Under the pieces are notes generated by a model. The model made no database searches and had not been told where the DNA came from. It saw only the letters and a program-made list of their open reading frames with translations. A DNA stretch of 64,000 bases, taken from Corynebacterium vitaeruminis DSM 20294. Lineage in GTDB: Bacteria; Actinomycetota; Actinomycetes; Mycobacteriales; Mycobacteriaceae. The stretch is from assembly GCF_000550805.1 (NCBI RefSeq), contig NZ_CP004353.1:372001-436000 (forward strand), in the 5' to 3' direction. This document shows, piece after piece, positions 53,082 through 64,000 of this stretch (positions are counted from its first letter, which is position 1; each line of letters opens with the position of its first letter). The translations under genes and the position numbers were made by a program.

Positions 53082-53597
53082 ATGGCAAACCCGAAGAACA
53101 CTGCTTCTCTCGCAGAGCTGAAGACTCGTTTCGCAGAGGCTAACGCCCTCGTGCTGACCGAGTACCGCGGCCTGACCGTGGCACAGACCACCGAGCTGCG
53201 TCGTGCTCTTGGCGCTGACGTCCAGTACTCCGTCGCCAAGAACACCCTTCTGAAGCTTGCTGCAAAGGAAGCTGGCTTCGAGGGCCTTGATGATCTCCTT
53301 ACCGGCCCGACCGCTGTCGCCTTCATCAAGGGCGAGGCTGTCGACGCTGCGAAGGCGATGAAGAAGTTCGCTTCTGACAACAAGGCTTTAGTCGTCAAGG
53401 GTGGCTACATGGATGGCAACGCCCTGACCCCCGCTCAGGTCGACGCCATCGCCGAGCTGGACAACCGCGAGACCACTCTCGCAAAGCTGGCTGGCGCCAT
53501 GAAGGGCAACTTGGCAAAGGCCGCAGGCCTGTTCAACGCTCCTGCTTCCCAGGTCGCTCGCCTCGCGGCAGCGCTCCAGGAGAAGAAGGAAGCTTAA
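53082..53597 (+). CDS. rplJ: Large-subunit ribosomal protein uL10
   Basis: A 171-residue protein that anchors bL12 dimers at the stalk base. [35 protein letters not shown] and the C-terminal bL12-binding helix ([17 protein letters not shown]) are visible. ATG 53082 follows GAAGGAGGCGAAGTA; an upstream ATG 53058 lacks that support. It is expressed with rplL. Confidence 0.97.
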   Translation: MANPKNTASLAELKTRFAEANALVLTEYRGLTVAQTTELRRALGADVQYSVAKNTLLKLAAKEAGFEGLDDLLTGPTAVAFIKGEAVDAAKAMKKFASDNKALVVKGGYMDGNALTPAQVDAIAELDNRETTLAKLAGAMKGNLAKAAGLFNAPASQVARLAAALQEKKEA

Positions 53598-53703
53598 GGA
53601 GTTCTTGCTGCACGCGGCATAAGCTCTTTACACACCTTAAAAACACATACTTTGAACAACCGGCCCGATGGCGCGGGGGTTCGCAACCGAAAGGAATACC
53701 ATT

Positions 53704-54090
53704 ATGGCTAAGCTCACCAAGGACGAGCTCATTGAGGCTTTCAAGGAGATGACCCTGATCGAGCTCTCCGAGTTCGTGAAGGAGTTCGAGGAGGTCTTCG
53801 AGGTCACCGCTGCTGCTCCGGTTGCCGTTGCTGCTGCAGGCGTTGCTGGCGGCGAGGCTGCTGCCGCTGAGGAGAAGGACGAGTTCGACGTCGTCCTCGA
53901 GGACGCAGGCGCCAAGAAGATCGGCGTGATCAAGGCTGTCCGCGAGATCGTCTCCGGCCTGGGCCTGAAGGAGGCTAAGGAGCTGGTCGAGTCCGCTCCG
54001 AAGGCTATCCTCGAGGGTGCTAACAAGGACGACGCTGAGGCTGCTAAGGCTAAGCTCGAGGAGGCTGGCGCAAAGGTTACCCTCAAGTAA
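53704..54090 (+). CDS. rplL: Large-subunit ribosomal protein bL12
   Basis: A 128-residue acidic stalk protein. The N-terminal dimerisation domain is [20 protein letters not shown], an Ala/Gly hinge lies about 38-56, and the C-terminal domain carries [20 protein letters not shown]. It recruits translation GTPases. ATG 53704 follows GAAAGGAATACCATT. Confidence 0.98.
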   Translation: MAKLTKDELIEAFKEMTLIELSEFVKEFEEVFEVTAAAPVAVAAAGVAGGEAAAAEEKDEFDVVLEDAGAKKIGVIKAVREIVSGLGLKEAKELVESAPKAILEGANKDDAEAAKAKLEEAGAKVTLK

Positions 54091-54111
54091 TCTCGCTTAC
54101 TTCCTTTATAA

Positions 54112-54146
54112 CTCCCGCCACGGTGCAAACCGGGCGGGAGTTTCCC
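54112..54146 (+). terminator. Terminator of rplJL
   Basis: CTCCCGCC/GGCGGGAG (54112-54119 with 54133-54140), 13 nt loop, TTT tail. Confidence 0.75.
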
Positions 54147-54217
54147 GTATATTGGTAACTGTTTTCTATAATCAGTAGGGTTGCCGCGGCGAGGCGGTGC
54201 GAGAAGGAAGGGAAGAA

Positions 54218-55516
54218 GTGAACCTCATCGGCAAGTCCCAAGTCAGCGCCATCCGCCGGTTCGGTTCACTGGGGCTCGAGGCGAAGCTGCTCTTATCTAC
54301 CCAGCTCCTGTTCAACGTGGGTTTTTACCTCGTCGTGCCGTTCCTCGCCGCCTACATGACCGAGGATCTGGCGCTCGGCGGGGCGCTGGTGGGATTCATC
54401 ATCGGCCTGCGCACGTTCAGCCAGCAGGGCATGTTCTTCGTCGGAGGCGCGCTCGCCGACCGCTTCGGGATTAAGCCCGTCCTGCTCACCGGCATCGTCA
54501 TCCGCATCCTAGGCTTCCTCGCCACGGGCCTCATGACCTCGGTGGCCGGGTTCATGCTGGGCGTGGTCCTCATCGGCTTCGGCGCGGCGCTGTTTTCTCC
54601 CGCGGTGGAGTCGCGGCTGGCGCAGCTCGAACGGGCGGAGCGGGGGGACCTGAGCCGGCCGGAGCTGTTTAGCCTAGACACGCTCTTCCTCAACATCGGC
54701 TCGCTCTTGGGGCCGGTGCTCGGCGCCTTACTCATTCCCTTTGGGTTCCGGCTGGTCAGCCTCCTGGGCGCGGGCATCTTTGGCTGTATCTTCCTAGGCC
54801 ACGCGTTCCTCGTGCGCGGGGGAGAGGTCAAGCGCGCGGAGTCGCTCACGGCTGGCATGTCTTCGGTGGTCCGCAACCGCATGTTCATCGCCTTCGCCCT
54901 GACCAGCTGCATGGGCCAGGTCGCCTACCACATGCAGTACCAAGCGATCCCGGTCGAGCTCCAGCGCACCGGCCTGCCGGAGCTGGTCATGGGCTGGATC
55001 TTCGCGGGGATCAGCGTCTACTTCGTCACCGCGCAGATGTCCATAAACGCCTGGGCCGAGCGCCGCCCGGTGCGGGAGGCCCTCGCGGTGGGCTTCGGGG
55101 TGCAGGCTATTGGGTTCGTGATCATGGCCGTGGCGGCGGTGTGCCCCCCGCTGCCGGGCGCGTGGGCGCTTTTGCCCATCGCGGTGTGGCTGCTCATCAT
55201 GCATTTCGGGCAGATGGTGTCCTACCCGTCTTCCAAGGATCTCGTGGGCATCATCGCGGGGGAAAAGAACCTGGGTACCTACTTCGGCGTCTACAACTCC
55301 TTCGGCGGGTTCGCGGTCATGGTGGTCTCGATCGGGGTGGGGCGGGTTTTCGACTTCGCCACCGTGACCAACCCGTGGGCCTTCCTGCCGTGGGCGTGCC
55401 TGGCCGCGCTGCTGGCCGCCGCGGCGATGGGGGTCGCGCGGGTCGCGGGCGCGGTGGAGTCCCGCCGCGTGGCGGGTCCCGCTCCGAAGGCCCGGCGGGA
55501 ATCCGCGCATCTGTAA
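54218..55516 (+). CDS. Major facilitator superfamily transporter
   Basis: A 432-residue membrane protein with about twelve helices. The MFS loop 2-3 motif is GGALADRFGIKPVLLTG, and SLDTLFLNIGSLLGPVLGALLI resembles drug/proton antiporters (DHA group). GTG 54218 follows GAAGGAAGGGAAGAA, an excellent ribosome-binding site, and is preferred to ATG 54197. A TATAAT at 54167-54172 may be its -10. The substrate is unknown. It lies alone between rplL and the DUF3068 gene. Confidence 0.88.
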   Translation: MNLIGKSQVSAIRRFGSLGLEAKLLLSTQLLFNVGFYLVVPFLAAYMTEDLALGGALVGFIIGLRTFSQQGMFFVGGALADRFGIKPVLLTGIVIRILGFLATGLMTSVAGFMLGVVLIGFGAALFSPAVESRLAQLERAERGDLSRPELFSLDTLFLNIGSLLGPVLGALLIPFGFRLVSLLGAGIFGCIFLGHAFLVRGGEVKRAESLTAGMSSVVRNRMFIAFALTSCMGQVAYHMQYQAIPVELQRTGLPELVMGWIFAGISVYFVTAQMSINAWAERRPVREALAVGFGVQAIGFVIMAVAAVCPPLPGAWALLPIAVWLLIMHFGQMVSYPSSKDLVGIIAGEKNLGTYFGVYNSFGGFAVMVVSIGVGRVFDFATVTNPWAFLPWACLAALLAAAAMGVARVAGAVESRRVAGPAPKARRESAHL

Positions 55517-55625
55517 AACGGCACGCCGCAAAAGCGCAGGTGGTCAGATCTGCTACCGGGGTTCGTGGGGTGAGAAGCGCGGATTTTGGCTAGGGGAGGC
55601 CCGATGGTTCGGTGCCGAAGGCAAA

Positions 55626-55637
55626 TCGTCGACAAGC
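55626..55637 (+). repeat. Dispersed motif TCGTCGACAAGC
   Basis: Between the MFS and DUF3068 genes; followed by AAAAG. Confidence 0.6.
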
Positions 55638-55698
55638 AAAAGGTGCGACGGGGCGGGGGAATAAGCATTGGGGAAGCGGGGAAGGTAACATGTGCCCC

Positions 55699-56688
55699 AT
55701 GCTGCCTTCCTCACGAATCGCCTCCATCCTCACCGTGTGCGCGGGAGCTGCGATGGCCGTGTGGGGAGGGCTCGCGCCGCAGATCATCGACTATGACGCG
55801 CGCATGCCCGTCGATCTGGAAAACACCACGCTGACGATCTCGGACAGCTCGGCGACCACCCGGCTCATCAACGACGGCCGCCAGCTCACTGTGGGTGTTA
55901 ACCGCCAGTTCCACGCCGAGCTGCTGCCGCCGGTCGACGACGACACCGTCACCGCGCGCGTGGGGCTCACCGACTCGCGCGTGAGCAACCAGGACGACCT
56001 CAACCGGCTCATCTCCGCGAGCGTGTGGAGCTACAGCTTCGACCGCACCACCGGCGAGGCCACCTCGCAGGCCACCGTCAACAACCAGCTGGCGAGCGAG
56101 GACGAGACCGTCGATGTCAACGGCCTGTGGGTGAAGTTCCCCTCCGACGCGGAGCAGACCACCTACCAGGTCTTCGACCCGGTCCTGCGCGACTCGGCGC
56201 CGGCGGTGTTCCAGGACTCGTCCGAGCAAGACGGCCGCACGATCTACCGCTACCACCAGGAGATCTCGCCCACGAACGTCGCGGAGCGCTACTCCTCGGT
56301 GTTCAACACGATCGACGTGACGAGCAGCTCGGATGGCTCGTCCGACTCGGCCGAATCGGACGCTGATACGTCCACGCAGGCCTACCTCTACCACTCGGGC
56401 ACTCGCGACTACTACGTCGACCAGGTCACGGGGCTCATCGTCAACGTCGAGGAGAACATCGACGACTACTACGGCGACAAGGATGGCAACAAGCTCGAGC
56501 AGGCATTGCTTTTCGACGGCCAAGGCTCGCAGGAGCAGACCGATGCGCTCATCGCGCAGGCGGCCACCGTGCACGACGGGCACGTGGCACGTATCGTCAA
56601 CTATGTCGTCCTCGCCGTGGGCATTCTGCTCGCCATTTTGGGTCTGGCGGGTACTTTCGGTATCTTCAAGCGCAAGAGAACTTCATAG
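55699..56688 (+). CDS. DUF3068 family envelope protein
   Basis: A 329-residue protein. An N-terminal signal anchor (ILTVCAGAAMAVWGGLAP) precedes a large extracytoplasmic domain (about 30-290), and a C-terminal helix (IVNYVVLAVGILLAILGLAGTFGIF) ends in a basic RKRTS. The pattern, with WSYSFDRTTGEA and YYVDQVTGLIVNVEENI, fits DUF3068, a family of mycolate-containing actinobacteria. ATG 55699 is chosen because TAACAT ends 7 nt upstream. The function is unknown. Confidence 0.82.
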   Translation: MLPSSRIASILTVCAGAAMAVWGGLAPQIIDYDARMPVDLENTTLTISDSSATTRLINDGRQLTVGVNRQFHAELLPPVDDDTVTARVGLTDSRVSNQDDLNRLISASVWSYSFDRTTGEATSQATVNNQLASEDETVDVNGLWVKFPSDAEQTTYQVFDPVLRDSAPAVFQDSSEQDGRTIYRYHQEISPTNVAERYSSVFNTIDVTSSSDGSSDSAESDADTSTQAYLYHSGTRDYYVDQVTGLIVNVEENIDDYYGDKDGNKLEQALLFDGQGSQEQTDALIAQAATVHDGHVARIVNYVVLAVGILLAILGLAGTFGIFKRKRTS

Positions 56689-56710
56689 GGGTTCCCGCCA
56701 GCGCGGGGTC

Positions 56711-56740
56711 AAACCGATCGGAAACGGGGGTGATCGGTTT
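56711..56740. terminator. Inverted repeat between the DUF3068 gene and rpoB
   Basis: AAACCGATC/GATCGGTTT (9 bp arms, 12 nt loop), no T-run. It may terminate the DUF3068 transcript or act on the rpoB promoter. Confidence 0.4.
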
Positions 56741-56756
56741 GACAAAACGCGAGGCC

Positions 56757-56785
56757 TTTACAAAGCCGTGAAATTGGTATAGGCT
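56757..56785 (+). promoter_or_regulatory. rpoBC promoter
   Basis: TTTACA (56757-56762), exactly 17 bp, TAGGCT (56780-56785), the same -10 as rplJL. The leader to the rpoB start is about 170 nt. Confidence 0.65.
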
Positions 56786-56963
56786 GATTCGTTGCGCTGG
56801 AATGCTTTTCCTGCTAGTTCGCTGACCTTGATCACCGGGTGCAAAAACTCGGATTTGACAAGGTCATTCTGTGCTATCTGGATGAGGTGTTCCGAAGCAG
56901 ACCGAAATGCTCAAATACCAGCGGTTTTGGTGGTCAATATTGCGGGGCCACCATCCGCGTGAG

Positions 56964-59900
56964 GTGCTGGAAGGACCCATCTTGGCAGTCTCCCGCCAGA
57001 CCAAGGCCGACATCCCTGGGGCTCCAAAACGTAAGTCGTTTGCAAAGATTACGGAACCAATCGAGGTCCCGGGACTTCTTGATATTCAGCTCGACTCCTT
57101 TGCTTGGCTCGTCGGCACGCCGGAGTGGCGTGCGCGCAAGCAGGAGGAGCTGGGTGAGGGCGCCCGCGTCACAAGCGGACTCGAGGACATCCTCGAGGAG
57201 CTCTCGCCGATCCAGGATTACTCTGGAAACATGTCTCTGTCTCTGTCAGAGCCGCGCTTCGAGGACATGAAGAACACCATCGAAGAGGCCAAGGACAAGG
57301 ACATCAACTACTCCGCGCCACTGTACGTGACCGCAGAGTTCATCAACAATGACACCCAGGAGATCAAGTCTCAGACCGTCTTCATCGGCGACTTCCCGAT
57401 GATGACCGACAAGGGCACGTTCATCGTCAACGGCACCGAGCGTGTCGTCGTCTCCCAGCTGGTTCGTTCCCCGGGCGTCTACTTCGATCAGACGATCGAC
57501 AAGTCCACCGAGCGCCCGCTGCACTCCGTGAAGGTGATCCCCTCCCGCGGCGCGTGGCTCGAGTTCGACGTGGACAAGCGCGACACCGTGGGCGTGCGCA
57601 TCGACCGCAAGCGCCGCCAGCCGGTCACCGTCCTGCTGAAGGCCCTCGGCTGGACCACCGAGCAGATCACGGAGCGCTTCGGCTTCTCCGAGCTCATGAT
57701 GTCCACCCTCGAGGCGGACGGCGTGGCCAACACCGACGAGGCCCTGCTGGAGATCTACCGCAAGCAGCGCCCGGGCGAGCAGCCGACCCGCGACCTCGCG
57801 CAGTCCCTGCTGGACAACTCCTTCTTCCGCGCCAAGCGCTACGACCTGGCCAAGGTCGGCCGCTACAAGGTCAACCGCAAGCTGGGCCTGGGCGGCGACA
57901 ACGACGGCCTCATGACCCTGACCGAAGAGGACATCGCCACCACGCTCGAGTACCTCGTGCGCCTGCACGCGGGCGAGACCTCGATGACCTCGCCGTCCGG
58001 CACCGTCATCCCGGTCGAGACCGACGACATCGACCACTTCGGCAACCGCCGCCTGCGCACCGTCGGCGAGCTCATCCAGAACCAGGTCCGCGTGGGCCTG
58101 TCCCGCATGGAGCGCGTCGTGCGCGAGCGCATGACCACCCAGGACGCCGAGTCGATCACGCCGACCTCGCTGATCAACGTTCGCCCGGTCTCCGCCGCCA
58201 TCCGTGAGTTCTTCGGAACCTCCCAGATGTCGCAGTTCATGGACCAGAACAACTCCCTGTCCGGTCTGACGAACAAGCGCCGCCTCTCGGCCCTGGGCCC
58301 CGGCGGCCTGTCCCGCGAGCGCGCCGGCATCGAGGTCCGCGACGTTCACGCCTCTCACTACGGCCGCATGTGCCCGATTGAGACTCCTGAGGGCCCGAAC
58401 ATCGGTCTGATCGGCGCCCTGGCCTCTTACGCCCGCGTGAACCCCTTCGGCTTCATCGAGACCCCCTACCGCAAGGTCGAAAACGGCAAGCTGACGGACC
58501 AGATTGACTACCTGACCGCCGACGAGGAGGACCGCTTCCGCGTCGCCCAGGCCAAGACCGCCGTCGACGCCGAGGGCAACATCATCGACGATCGCGTCAC
58601 CGTCCGCATGAAGAATGGCGACATCGCCGTCGTCTCCGGCGACGAGATCGACTACATGGACGTCTCGCCGCGCCAGATGGTCTCCGTGGCTACCGCAATG
58701 ATCCCGTTCCTCGAGCACGACGACGCCAACCGTGCCCTCATGGGTGCGAACATGCAGCGCCAGGCCGTGCCGCTGGTGCGTTCCGAGGCTCCGCTGGTCG
58801 GTACCGGCATGGAGCTGCGCGCCGCCTACGACGCGGGCGACCTCATCATCAACAAGGCCGCCGGCGTCGTCGAGAACGTCTGCGCCGACTACATCACCGT
58901 CATGCAGGACGACGGCCTGCGCGAGACCTACCTGCTGCGTAAGTTCGAGCGCACCAACCAGGGCACCTGCTACAACCAGAAGCCGCTGGTCAACATCGGC
59001 GACCGCGTCGAAGACGGCCAGGTGCTGGCCGATGGCCCGGGCACCAAGGACGGCGAGATGTCGCTCGGCCGCAACCTGCTGGTCGCGTTCATGCCGTGGG
59101 AGGGCCACAACTACGAGGACGCCATCATCCTCAACCAGCGCGTGGTGGAGGAGGACATCCTCACCTCGATCCACATCGAGGAGCACGAGATCGACGCCCG
59201 CGACACCAAGCTCGGTGCCGAGGAGATCACCCGTGAGATCCCGAACGTGTCCGAGGACGTGCTCAAGGACCTCGACGAGCGCGGCATCGTCCGCATCGGC
59301 GCCGACGTCCGCGACGGCGACATCCTGGTCGGTAAGGTCACCCCGAAGGGCGAGACCGAGCTGACCCCGGAGGAGCGCCTGCTGCGCGCCATCTTCGGCG
59401 AGAAGGCCCGCGAGGTCCGCGACACCTCCATGAAGGTGCCGCACGGTGAGACCGGCAAGGTCATCGGCGTCCGCCGCTTCTCCCGCGAGGACGACGACGA
59501 TCTGGCCCCGGGCGTGAACGAGATGATCCGCGTCTACGTCGCTCAGAAGCGCAAGATCCAGGACGGCGACAAGCTCGCCGGCCGCCACGGCAACAAGGGC
59601 GTCGTGGGCAAGATCCTGCCGGCCGAGGACATGCCGTTCCTGCCGGACGGCACCCCGGTTGACATCATCCTCAACACCCACGGTGTGCCGCGTCGTATGA
59701 ACATCGGCCAGGTGCTCGAGGTTCACCTGGGCTGGCTGGCTGCCGCCGGTTGGCACGTGGACCCGGCCGACCCGAAGAACGCAGAGCTGCTTAAGGTGCT
59801 GCCGGAGGACCTCTACGACGTCCCGGCTGGCACGCTCACCGCGACCCCGGTGTTCGACGGCGCCTCCAACGAGGAGCTGGCTGGCCTGCTCGCCAACTCG

Positions 59901-60458
59901 AACCCGAACCGCGACGGCGACGTCATGGTCGACGAGAACGGCAAGGCCACCCTGTTCGACGGCCGCTCCGGCGAGCCCTTCCCGTACCCGGTGTCCGTTG
60001 GCTACATGTACATGCTGAAGCTGCACCACCTGGTCGACGAGAAGATCCACGCCCGCTCCACCGGCCCGTACTCCATGATTACCCAGCAGCCGCTGGGTGG
60101 TAAGGCCCAGTTCGGTGGCCAGCGCTTCGGCGAGATGGAGGTGTGGGCAATGCAGGCATACGGCGCTGCCTACACCCTGCAGGAGCTTCTGACTATCAAG
60201 TCTGACGACGTGGTCGGCCGCGTGAAGGTCTACGAGGCGATCGTCAAGGGCGAGAACATCCCGGATCCGGGCATCCCGGAGTCCTTCAAGGTTCTCCTCA
60301 AGGAGCTGCAGTCCCTGTGCCTGAACGTGGAGGTCCTCTCCGCGGACGGCACCCCGATGGAACTGTCCGGCTCCGACGACGATGAGTTCGACCAGGCCGG
60401 TGCCTCTCTCGGCATCAACCTGTCGCGCGACGAGCGTTCCGACGCCGACATCGCCTAA
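56964..60458 (+). CDS. rpoB: RNA polymerase subunit beta
   Basis: 1,164 residues with all beta landmarks: [20 protein letters not shown], the rifampicin region [20 protein letters not shown] followed by [48 protein letters not shown] and [20 protein letters not shown]. The conserved His of the rifampicin pocket (E. coli H526) is Asn (codon AAC 58272-58274), and the usual Leu of SQLSQF is Met. Start GTG 56964 gives the usual [15 protein letters not shown] 56982 behind GGAAGG is an alternative. It is co-transcribed with rpoC. Confidence 0.97.
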   Translation: MLEGPILAVSRQTKADIPGAPKRKSFAKITEPIEVPGLLDIQLDSFAWLVGTPEWRARKQEELGEGARVTSGLEDILEELSPIQDYSGNMSLSLSEPRFEDMKNTIEEAKDKDINYSAPLYVTAEFINNDTQEIKSQTVFIGDFPMMTDKGTFIVNGTERVVVSQLVRSPGVYFDQTIDKSTERPLHSVKVIPSRGAWLEFDVDKRDTVGVRIDRKRRQPVTVLLKALGWTTEQITERFGFSELMMSTLEADGVANTDEALLEIYRKQRPGEQPTRDLAQSLLDNSFFRAKRYDLAKVGRYKVNRKLGLGGDNDGLMTLTEEDIATTLEYLVRLHAGETSMTSPSGTVIPVETDDIDHFGNRRLRTVGELIQNQVRVGLSRMERVVRERMTTQDAESITPTSLINVRPVSAAIREFFGTSQMSQFMDQNNSLSGLTNKRRLSALGPGGLSRERAGIEVRDVHASHYGRMCPIETPEGPNIGLIGALASYARVNPFGFIETPYRKVENGKLTDQIDYLTADEEDRFRVAQAKTAVDAEGNIIDDRVTVRMKNGDIAVVSGDEIDYMDVSPRQMVSVATAMIPFLEHDDANRALMGANMQRQAVPLVRSEAPLVGTGMELRAAYDAGDLIINKAAGVVENVCADYITVMQDDGLRETYLLRKFERTNQGTCYNQKPLVNIGDRVEDGQVLADGPGTKDGEMSLGRNLLVAFMPWEGHNYEDAIILNQRVVEEDILTSIHIEEHEIDARDTKLGAEEITREIPNVSEDVLKDLDERGIVRIGADVRDGDILVGKVTPKGETELTPEERLLRAIFGEKAREVRDTSMKVPHGETGKVIGVRRFSREDDDDLAPGVNEMIRVYVAQKRKIQDGDKLAGRHGNKGVVGKILPAEDMPFLPDGTPVDIILNTHGVPRRMNIGQVLEVHLGWLAAAGWHVDPADPKNAELLKVLPEDLYDVPAGTLTATPVFDGASNEELAGLLANSNPNRDGDVMVDENGKATLFDGRSGEPFPYPVSVGYMYMLKLHHLVDEKIHARSTGPYSMITQQPLGGKAQFGGQRFGEMEVWAMQAYGAAYTLQELLTIKSDDVVGRVKVYEAIVKGENIPDPGIPESFKVLLKELQSLCLNVEVLSADGTPMELSGSDDDEFDQAGASLGINLSRDERSDADIA

Positions 60459-60587
60459 CACGCCAGGTCTGCTTCTCGATGGCCGAAGGCTCGACGCCTA
60501 TGGTCGTCGACAAGCAGGCGGAAAACGTAAATCGCAAGAAAGATTCACTACGACTTCTCGGAAGAATCCGAGGGGAAAGGGAGTTAC
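60459..60587 (+). other. rpoB-rpoC intergenic region
   Basis: 129 bp with no gene. It contains one full dispersed-motif copy (60504-60515) next to a half copy in opposite orientation (CTCGACGCC near 60490), and the rpoC ribosome-binding GGAAAGGGAGTTAC. Confidence 0.6.
60504..60515 (+). repeat. Dispersed motif TCGTCGACAAGC
   Basis: Between rpoB and rpoC. Confidence 0.6.

Positions 60588-64000
<3,413 letters not shown>

Noticed and set aside
57246..60461. A 1,071-codon open frame antisense to rpoB
   Set aside because: Same GC-skew effect; the sense strand is full-length RpoB.

Overview
The window is a 64 kb high-GC chromosomal segment from an actinobacterium of the Corynebacteriales, almost certainly a Corynebacterium. 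The support is gene order and lineage-specific genes: senX3-regX3, ppx, proC, a BldC/excisionase-like regulator, the 33-residue ribosomal protein bS22, a heme cluster, System II cytochrome c maturation, scattered menaquinone genes, mgtA beside menG, four tRNAs, secE-nusG-rplKA, rplJL and rpoBC. The order matches, from memory, the M. tuberculosis Rv0490-Rv0562 and Rv0638-Rv0668 regions and the C. glutamicum cg048x-cg0577 region. I cannot name the species. Everything here is read from sequence without database searches.

Layout. 1-5.9 kb: phosphate-type two-component system (kinase truncated by the window edge), a cysteine-rich hypothetical gene, exopolyphosphatase, a membrane protein, proC, a small HTH regulator and bS22. 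5.9-19.5 kb: HAD phosphatase, glutaredoxin-like gene, hemA-hemC, hemD fusion-hemB, two small membrane proteins, a P-type ATPase homolog that has lost its catalytic residues, and hemE-hemY. 19.5-30.1 kb: two near-identical inverted copies of a 1,101 bp unit carrying a DUF222/HNH gene bracket hemL, a phosphoglycerate mutase-like gene, the cytochrome c maturation genes (ccsX, ccdA, resB, ccsA), an ArsR regulator with a DtxR-like box, and menA. 30.1-31.9 kb: an IS1634-like element flanked by a 57 bp target duplication. 31.9-47.8 kb: menaquinone genes menE, menB, menC, menD, menG, a MenJ-like reductase and a polyprenyl synthase, interleaved with a cutinase, an ABC exporter with a frameshifted TetR gene, a UvrA paralog and mgtA. 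47.8-64 kb: tRNA-Tyr, -Thr, -Met, -Trp, secE, nusG, rplK, rplA, an aldo/keto reductase with an early amber codon, rplJ, rplL, an MFS transporter, a DUF3068 protein, rpoB and rpoC (cut by the window end).

How the genes fit together. Heme synthesis, cytochrome c maturation and menaquinone synthesis together build a respiratory chain. Iron and heme control is suggested by a TCAACC-N4-GGTTGA palindrome shared by hemA and hemE and by a DtxR-like box before arsR. Many genes have a TAnnnT -10 hexamer 6-8 nt before the start codon, the layout of leaderless mRNAs, and this helped choose several starts.

Most worth a second look: the pseudo-P-type ATPase inside the heme cluster; a dispersed CGTCGAYAAGC motif, mostly intergenic; the shared hemA/hemE palindrome; an Asn at the rifampicin-site histidine of RpoB; the inverted HNH repeats; the IS insertion that duplicated a complete leaderless start; and two recently damaged genes (tetR, aldo/keto reductase).
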